25,612 nucleotides of DNA from an uncultured Phascolarctobacterium sp. Lineage in GTDB: Bacteria > Bacillota > Negativicutes > Acidaminococcales > Acidaminococcaceae. This document shows, in pieces, positions 22,050-25,612 of this stretch; position 1 is the stretch's first letter; each line of letters opens with the position of its first letter. The stretch spans positions 1 to 25,612 of the forward strand of contig NZ_CAJMEH010000026.1 of assembly GCF_905212365.1 (NCBI RefSeq), read 5' to 3'. The position numbers were made by a program, and so were the translations under genes. The notes under the pieces were generated by a model. That model had not been told where the DNA came from. It made no database searches and was given only the letters and a program-made list of their open reading frames with translations.

Positions 22050-22763
22050 TTATACTTCGCCGTTGCTTACCAAAACCCGGCGGGCCCCGTAATAACGTGT
22101 TTTCCAATAGTTATCCTGCAAGGAGCACAGCATAACTCCCTTGGACGAGGTAGCGCTCCAGAACTGGTTCTTCCCGGCGTAAATGCCCACATGGGACGCC
22201 CCCGCCGCGTAGGTTGTGAAGAACACCAAATCTCCCGGCCGCAACTGCTTCTGCGTTACAAAAACGCCCTGCAAGACCTGCTCGTCCGCCGCCCGCGGCA
22301 GCGTAGCGCGGCAATTTTTAAATACATACTGCACATAGCCGGAACAATCGAAACCCTTGGCCGTCACGCCGCCGAATTTATAAGGCACTCCCTTATATTT
22401 AGCGGCCTGCTTGACTATCTCCGAGCCCTTGACATTAGTTATCCCTTCCTTGGCAAAGGCCTCCTAGGTCAGCTTGCGATAGGTTTTATCGTCCAAAGCG
22501 CCGCTGGCCTTCAGCTTGTGCTGCTGCTGAAATTTTTTCAGCGCCGCCTGGGTAGCGTCGGTCATGCGGCCCGAAGGCTTTTCCTTAGACAGCCCCAGAG
22601 CCTGCAGCTTTTGCTGCGCCACCTTCACGCGCCAATCGCTTTGCTGCGCGCTGGCCTTAGCGGCAGGGGCCTGCTTTGCAGTTTTCTTTTTGGCCTCCGC
22701 CGACAATGGCAGCCAGCAAAGCAGCGCCAGCAGCGTCAGCAGGGCAGTCAGCCTTTTGCCCAT
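22050..22763 (-). pseudogene. Peptidoglycan-binding/NlpC-P60 hydrolase interrupted by an in-frame amber codon
   Basis: The ATG at 22763 is chosen because AGGTGA lies 5 nt upstream. Signal peptide MGKRLTALLTLLALLCWLPL...AEA, Ala/Lys linker, then a peptidoglycan-binding domain (VKVAQQKLQALGL, MTDATQAALKKFQQQHKL). After KTYRKLT a TAG at 22464-22466 stops the frame. The same frame then continues without a break: EAFAKEGITNVKGSEIVKQA, KYKGVPYKFGGVTAKGFDCSGYVQ (catalytic Cys), LRPGDLVFF, SHVGIYAG (catalytic His), and ends normally at 22050. So one base change (for instance CAG to TAG) splits a full cell-wall hydrolase. No in-frame start with a ribosome site precedes the second half, which would also lack a signal peptide. 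It could be a recent pseudogene, a sequence error, or a readthrough site. Confidence 0.85.
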
Positions 22764-22786
22764 CCTCATCACCTGTTTCAGCTTAG

Positions 22787-23686
22787 TTAATATTCCGTAT
22801 TATTATAAACGTCCCAGCTTTTCAGCTTGCTTAAATGCTCCACGCTTACCTCTACCTGCCGCAGCAGACGTTGCTTATCCCTGGGCAGCGTCCCTGCCAG
22901 CTGCACGTAATTGGAAACGTGGTTACTGCGGAACAGGCAGTGCTTATCCGCAGGCAGCTCGATATGCTCCAGCATCAGATGCAGCTCCTGCATCAAGCCT
23001 GCCGGAGACAAGGGATTGAACTGTCCCGCCTCGAACTGCTCCAGCAGCTCGCTGCCGCGGTACAGCATCAGGCACAAAGCGCTTAAATGCGTGGGCTGGA
23101 TAATGTTGATAGCTTTAGCCGTTGCCAAAGCGTGACGGGCGCTGCCCTCCACGCCTGCCAGCCCCAATATCACCATCAGCGACAGCTTCATGCCGCTGGC
23201 AGTAACGCGCCGTCCCGCCTCTATGGCTTCCTCAGCATTGACGCCCTTGTTCACGGCTTTCAGCGTTACGTCGTCGCCGGTTTCCATGCCGTAGTACAAA
23301 AGCTGCAGACCCGCTTCCTTGAGCTGGCGCAGCTCCTCCTCGCTCTTGCGCAGAATATCCTTAGGCGCAGCATAGCTGGCCACCCGCTGCAATTTAGGGA
23401 ACTGCTCCCGCAGCGCCTGCAAAATTTTCAGCAGCTTAGCCGTAGGCAGCACCAAAGCGTCGCCGTCCGCCAAAAAGACGCGGCGCACCTTGTCCTTGCC
23501 ATAATAGGCGGCCAAGGCTATCTGCCGTGATATTTCCTCATCCTTTAATATCTGAAAGGGCACGCCGCGGTACATATTGCAATAGGTGCATTTATTGTGG
23601 GCGCAGCCCCTAGTAACGCGCAAAATAAAACTGCTTGCCTCGCTGGGAGGTCTGAATACTGGTGTATCATAAGAATCGAAAAACAT
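22787..23686 (-). CDS. Radical SAM protein of unknown substrate
   Basis: 299 residues from ATG 23686 (AGGT site at 5-6 nt); an upstream in-frame start is less likely. The 4Fe-4S/SAM motif is C28-AHNK-C33-TY-C36, i.e. CX4CX2C rather than CX3CX2C, as in the radical SAM group with TRGC..NkCt.C. Further family blocks: FLADGDALVLPT, YYGMETGDDVTLKAVNKG and MVILGLAGVEGS, resembling the Elp3/MiaB-like TIM barrel in COG1032 proteins. The substrate cannot be told. It is followed at 23 nt by the interrupted hydrolase gene, possibly one transcript. Confidence 0.85.
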   Translation of the reverse strand: MFFDSYDTPVFRPPSEASSFILRVTRGCAHNKCTYCNMYRGVPFQILKDEEISRQIALAAYYGKDKVRRVFLADGDALVLPTAKLLKILQALREQFPKLQRVASYAAPKDILRKSEEELRQLKEAGLQLLYYGMETGDDVTLKAVNKGVNAEEAIEAGRRVTASGMKLSLMVILGLAGVEGSARHALATAKAINIIQPTHLSALCLMLYRGSELLEQFEAGQFNPLSPAGLMQELHLMLEHIELPADKHCLFRSNHVSNYVQLAGTLPRDKQRLLRQVEVSVEHLSKLKSWDVYNNTEY

Positions 23687-23821
23687 ATTTACCTCGCTTG
23701 AATAAAATTTTTCACGACCTATACGGCGCCAGTAATTAGATCGCACAGGACGCCGCGACTATTAAAAGCACAGCGTCGCAGCGCCTGTATATAATGTTAA
23801 GTATAGTACACTTTTAATTAT

Positions 23822-23850
23822 ATTATACCCGATTTTCGCCAATTTGTAAT
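23822..23850 (-). promoter_or_regulatory. Possible promoter of the radical SAM gene
   Basis: On the minus strand ATTACA (forward 23845-23850), 17 bp, TATAAT (forward 23822-23827). It is the best leftward candidate in the 336-nt divergent gap 23687-24022, which otherwise holds an inverted repeat (23917-23941) and a rightward -10 (23975-23980) and no gene. Confidence 0.4.
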
Positions 23851-23916
23851 GCCCAACTGAAAACTTTTTGTTACTTTTTATACAAAGATTTCAGCAAAGA
23901 CCGCAAGAATGTAAAA

Positions 23917-23980
23917 TGTACGAAGCGCTTTTAGACGTACAGCAAAATTTCACACACAAGATAATTTTTTAGGATATAAT
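23917..23980 (+). promoter_or_regulatory. Inverted repeat and -10 element upstream of the HlyD-like gene
   Basis: TGTACG (23917-23922) and CGTACA (23936-23941) flank a central AGCGCT, a possible operator. Downstream a TATAAT (23975-23980) stands 43 nt before the start codon; its -35 is poor (TTCACA at 23949-23954, spacing 20), so an activator may be needed. Confidence 0.4.
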
Positions 23981-24022
23981 GGATAATGTAGAAATATTAT
24001 ACGAAAGCGAAGATAAATCCCC

Positions 24023-24910
24023 ATGCGCTATTACAAAATTTTGCTAACGCTGCTCCTGCTGGCCGCGCTTCTGGCAAGCGGCTGCGGCAGCCAGCAGCAT
24101 AAAAAAATCGGCGGCGGCCCGCTGTCCATACCCTCCTACGAGGTCAAGACTCCTGCCTCCGGCCAGATTATCGGCCTGATTACCGAAAAGGGAGAACGCA
24201 TCAGCAAAGGCCAGCCCCTGTTCGCCATCAGCGACCCGCAGCTAGACGCGCAAGTAAAAGAACTCACGGCCCAAACCGCCAAGGCAGCCGCCGAATTAAG
24301 CCGTTTGCAGCAAAGCGCAGCCAACGCTGCTCCGCCCGGCAATCTGGCCTCAGCGCAGGCTAATCTGGCCGAAGCACAGCAAAAGGCCGCTAAAATGAAT
24401 AATTTGCTGGCGCAGGGAGCCGTATCGCGGCAGCAGGCGCAGGCCGCCCAAGCCGAGCTGCAGCAGGCCAGCGCCAGCTTTCAGGCTGCCAGCCGCGCAG
24501 CAGTAATCAGCCAGCCTGCTTCGCCCCAAGCCATAGCCGCGCAGCAAAAGCTGCTGGAGCAGCTCAAACAGCAGCAGGCTCAGGCCACGGCAAAGCAGCA
24601 GGCCAACGAAGCTATCAGCCCCTGTACGGGCGTCGTCACTCAGCTCAAAGCCGCAAATAACGACGCTGTTCGCCAAGGCGAAATTATTGTAGAGCTAACG
24701 GCTGTTGAAAGCTGTCAAATCAGCTTTAGCGTCAGCGCCGCCGAAGCTAAAAATTTAACCGTCGGCCAAAGAGTTACTCTGAAAACTGCCAACGCCTCCT
24801 TTGGCGGCAGCATCAGTGAAATTAACGGCAGCACCGTAACCGTAATATCGGATAATAAACCGGCTGATGTGCCGGCCGGAACAGCGGCAGATATTTATTT
24901 AGCCAACTGA
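24023..24910 (+). CDS. HlyD-like periplasmic adaptor lipoprotein
   Basis: 295 residues. Lipoprotein signal MRYYKILLTLLLLAALLASGC with lipobox-like ASGC. The mature part has the biotinyl-lipoyl-like first half (YEVKTPASGQIIGLITEKGE, RISKGQPLFAISDPQLDAQV), a long Ala/Gln-rich helical hairpin (about 75-200: ELTAQTAKAAAELSRLQQ, LAEAQQKAAKMNNLLAQGAV), and the second half (ISPCTGVVTQLKAANNDAV) with a closing beta domain. This is a membrane-fusion adaptor of ABC or RND export systems. No transporter or outer-membrane partner is visible in the window and tcdA follows at 21 nt, so it seems to be an orphan adaptor. The Shine-Dalgarno is weak (GCGAAGAT). Confidence 0.85.
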   Translation: MRYYKILLTLLLLAALLASGCGSQQHKKIGGGPLSIPSYEVKTPASGQIIGLITEKGERISKGQPLFAISDPQLDAQVKELTAQTAKAAAELSRLQQSAANAAPPGNLASAQANLAEAQQKAAKMNNLLAQGAVSRQQAQAAQAELQQASASFQAASRAAVISQPASPQAIAAQQKLLEQLKQQQAQATAKQQANEAISPCTGVVTQLKAANNDAVRQGEIIVELTAVESCQISFSVSAAEAKNLTVGQRVTLKTANASFGGSISEINGSTVTVISDNKPADVPAGTAADIYLAN

Positions 24911-24931
24911 AGCAGAAAGTAAGGAGAGATT

Positions 24932-25612
24932 ATGCTTAACCAATTTTCACGTACAGAGCTGCTGATCGGCAGCCAAGCCCTGCAAAGGCTGCACTCAGCC
25001 CATGTAGCCGTTTTCGGCGTCGGCGGCGTCGGCGGCTACGCAGTCGAAGCGCTGGCCCGCAGCGGCGTTGGGCACTTAACCTTAGTAGATAACGATACGG
25101 TAGCGCTGACCAATCTGAACCGTCAGATTATCGCTACGCATGCCACCATCGGCCAGCCCAAGGTAACGGCTATGGCCGAACGCCTGCGCAGCATCAATCC
25201 TCACATTGCGGTCCACCCCTGTCAATGCTTTTTCCTGCCCGAAAACCAGGAGCAGTTTGATTTTTCCCAATACGATTATGTGGTGGACGCTGTAGACACC
25301 GTCGCCGCCAAAATAGCCATTGTCATGGCGGCCAAAGCGGCCGGAGTGCCCGTTATCAGCAGCATGGGCGCAGGCAATAAAATGAATCCCGCTCTGTTTC
25401 AGGTAGCCGATATTTATAAAACGTCAGTAGACCCGCTGGCCCGCGTCATGCGCCAAGCTATGAAAAAACGTGGAGTAAAAAAGCTCAAGGTTGTTTATTC
25501 CACCGAGCTGCCCCTGCAGCCTATCGACCCGGACGGCGAATGCGGCGCCGAAGCGCCACAGCGGCGCACCCTGCCCGGCAGCACGGCCTTCACGCCCTCG
25601 GCAGCCGGTCTG
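24932..25612 (+). CDS. tcdA: tRNA threonylcarbamoyladenosine dehydratase (3' end beyond window)
   Basis: 227 codons are visible and the frame is open at the window end. MLNQFSRTELLIG start, ATP-binding VFGVGGVGGYAVEALARSG, DNDTVALTNLNRQI and the block SMGAGNKMNPALFQVADIYK are characteristic of TcdA/CsdL, an E1-like enzyme that cyclises t6A37 of tRNA to ct6A using ATP. Ribosome site AAGGAGA at 5 nt. The family is about 250-270 residues, so some 25-40 residues are missing here. Probably co-transcribed with the adaptor lipoprotein gene. Confidence 0.92.
   Translation, partial: MLNQFSRTELLIGSQALQRLHSAHVAVFGVGGVGGYAVEALARSGVGHLTLVDNDTVALTNLNRQIIATHATIGQPKVTAMAERLRSINPHIAVHPCQCFFLPENQEQFDFSQYDYVVDAVDTVAAKIAIVMAAKAAGVPVISSMGAGNKMNPALFQVADIYKTSVDPLARVMRQAMKKRGVKKLKVVYSTELPLQPIDPDGECGAEAPQRRTLPGSTAFTPSAAGL

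Noticed and set aside
1..25612. CRISPR array, tRNA or rRNA genes, insertion sequences, prophage genes
   Set aside because: No regularly spaced repeats, no cloverleaf or rRNA segments, no transposase, integrase or phage structural genes were recognised on either strand.

Overview
The window looks like chromosomal DNA from a diderm Firmicute (class Negativicutes; Acidaminococcaceae such as Phascolarctobacterium or Acidaminococcus are the best guess, but this is inference). The signs are a C-terminal piece of an outer-membrane porin of the SLH-porin type, an HlyD-like periplasmic adaptor lipoprotein, strong Firmicute-type Shine-Dalgarno sites and sigma-A-like promoters, and a Firmicute-style holin-like type I toxin. 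Core genes are of moderate GC. Two stretches, about 2.1-4.3 kb and 17.2-18.4 kb, are visibly more AT-rich and carry accessory genes.

Layout. 1-1.7 kb: porin end (partial) and a small secreted protein. 1.7-2.1 kb: a compact type I toxin-antitoxin cassette (27-residue membrane toxin plus convergent antisense RNA), bracketed by two near-identical terminator hairpins. 2.1-2.8 kb: a RelE-type toxin with a ribbon-helix-helix-like antitoxin, minus strand. 2.8-4.3 kb: a solitary AAA/DUF4143 ATPase gene with two copies of a 46-nt hairpin repeat upstream and one directly downstream. 4.4-11.4 kb: a minus-strand run read trmB > ftsW-like > class B PBP with PASTA > fhs > folD > vanZ-like, joining tRNA modification, septal/elongation wall synthesis and one-carbon folate metabolism. 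The FolD lacks two catalytic residues. 11.6-11.8 kb: cold-shock protein. 12.1-17.1 kb: a plus-strand ABC importer operon (binding lipoprotein, ATPase 1, fused double permease, ATPase 2) of the iron(III)/2-aminoethylphosphonate/polyamine-like group.

17.2-18.4 kb: a Phd/YefM-ParE/RelE toxin-antitoxin pair and an XRE regulator whose likely promoter has a nine-base G run in its spacer, a plausible phase-variation switch. 18.6-19.9 kb: a membrane-anchored M23 peptidase. 20.1-23.7 kb, minus strand: radical SAM protein, a peptidoglycan-binding/NlpC-P60 hydrolase interrupted by an in-frame amber codon, and an AcoR-like regulator with no GAFTGA motif. 24.0-25.6 kb, plus strand: an HlyD-like adaptor lipoprotein and the start of tcdA, cut by the window end.

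The best candidates for something little described are the repeat-bracketed ATPase unit, the type I toxin cassette between duplicated terminators, and the G-run promoter of the XRE gene. All calls come from reading the sequence; no database search was done.
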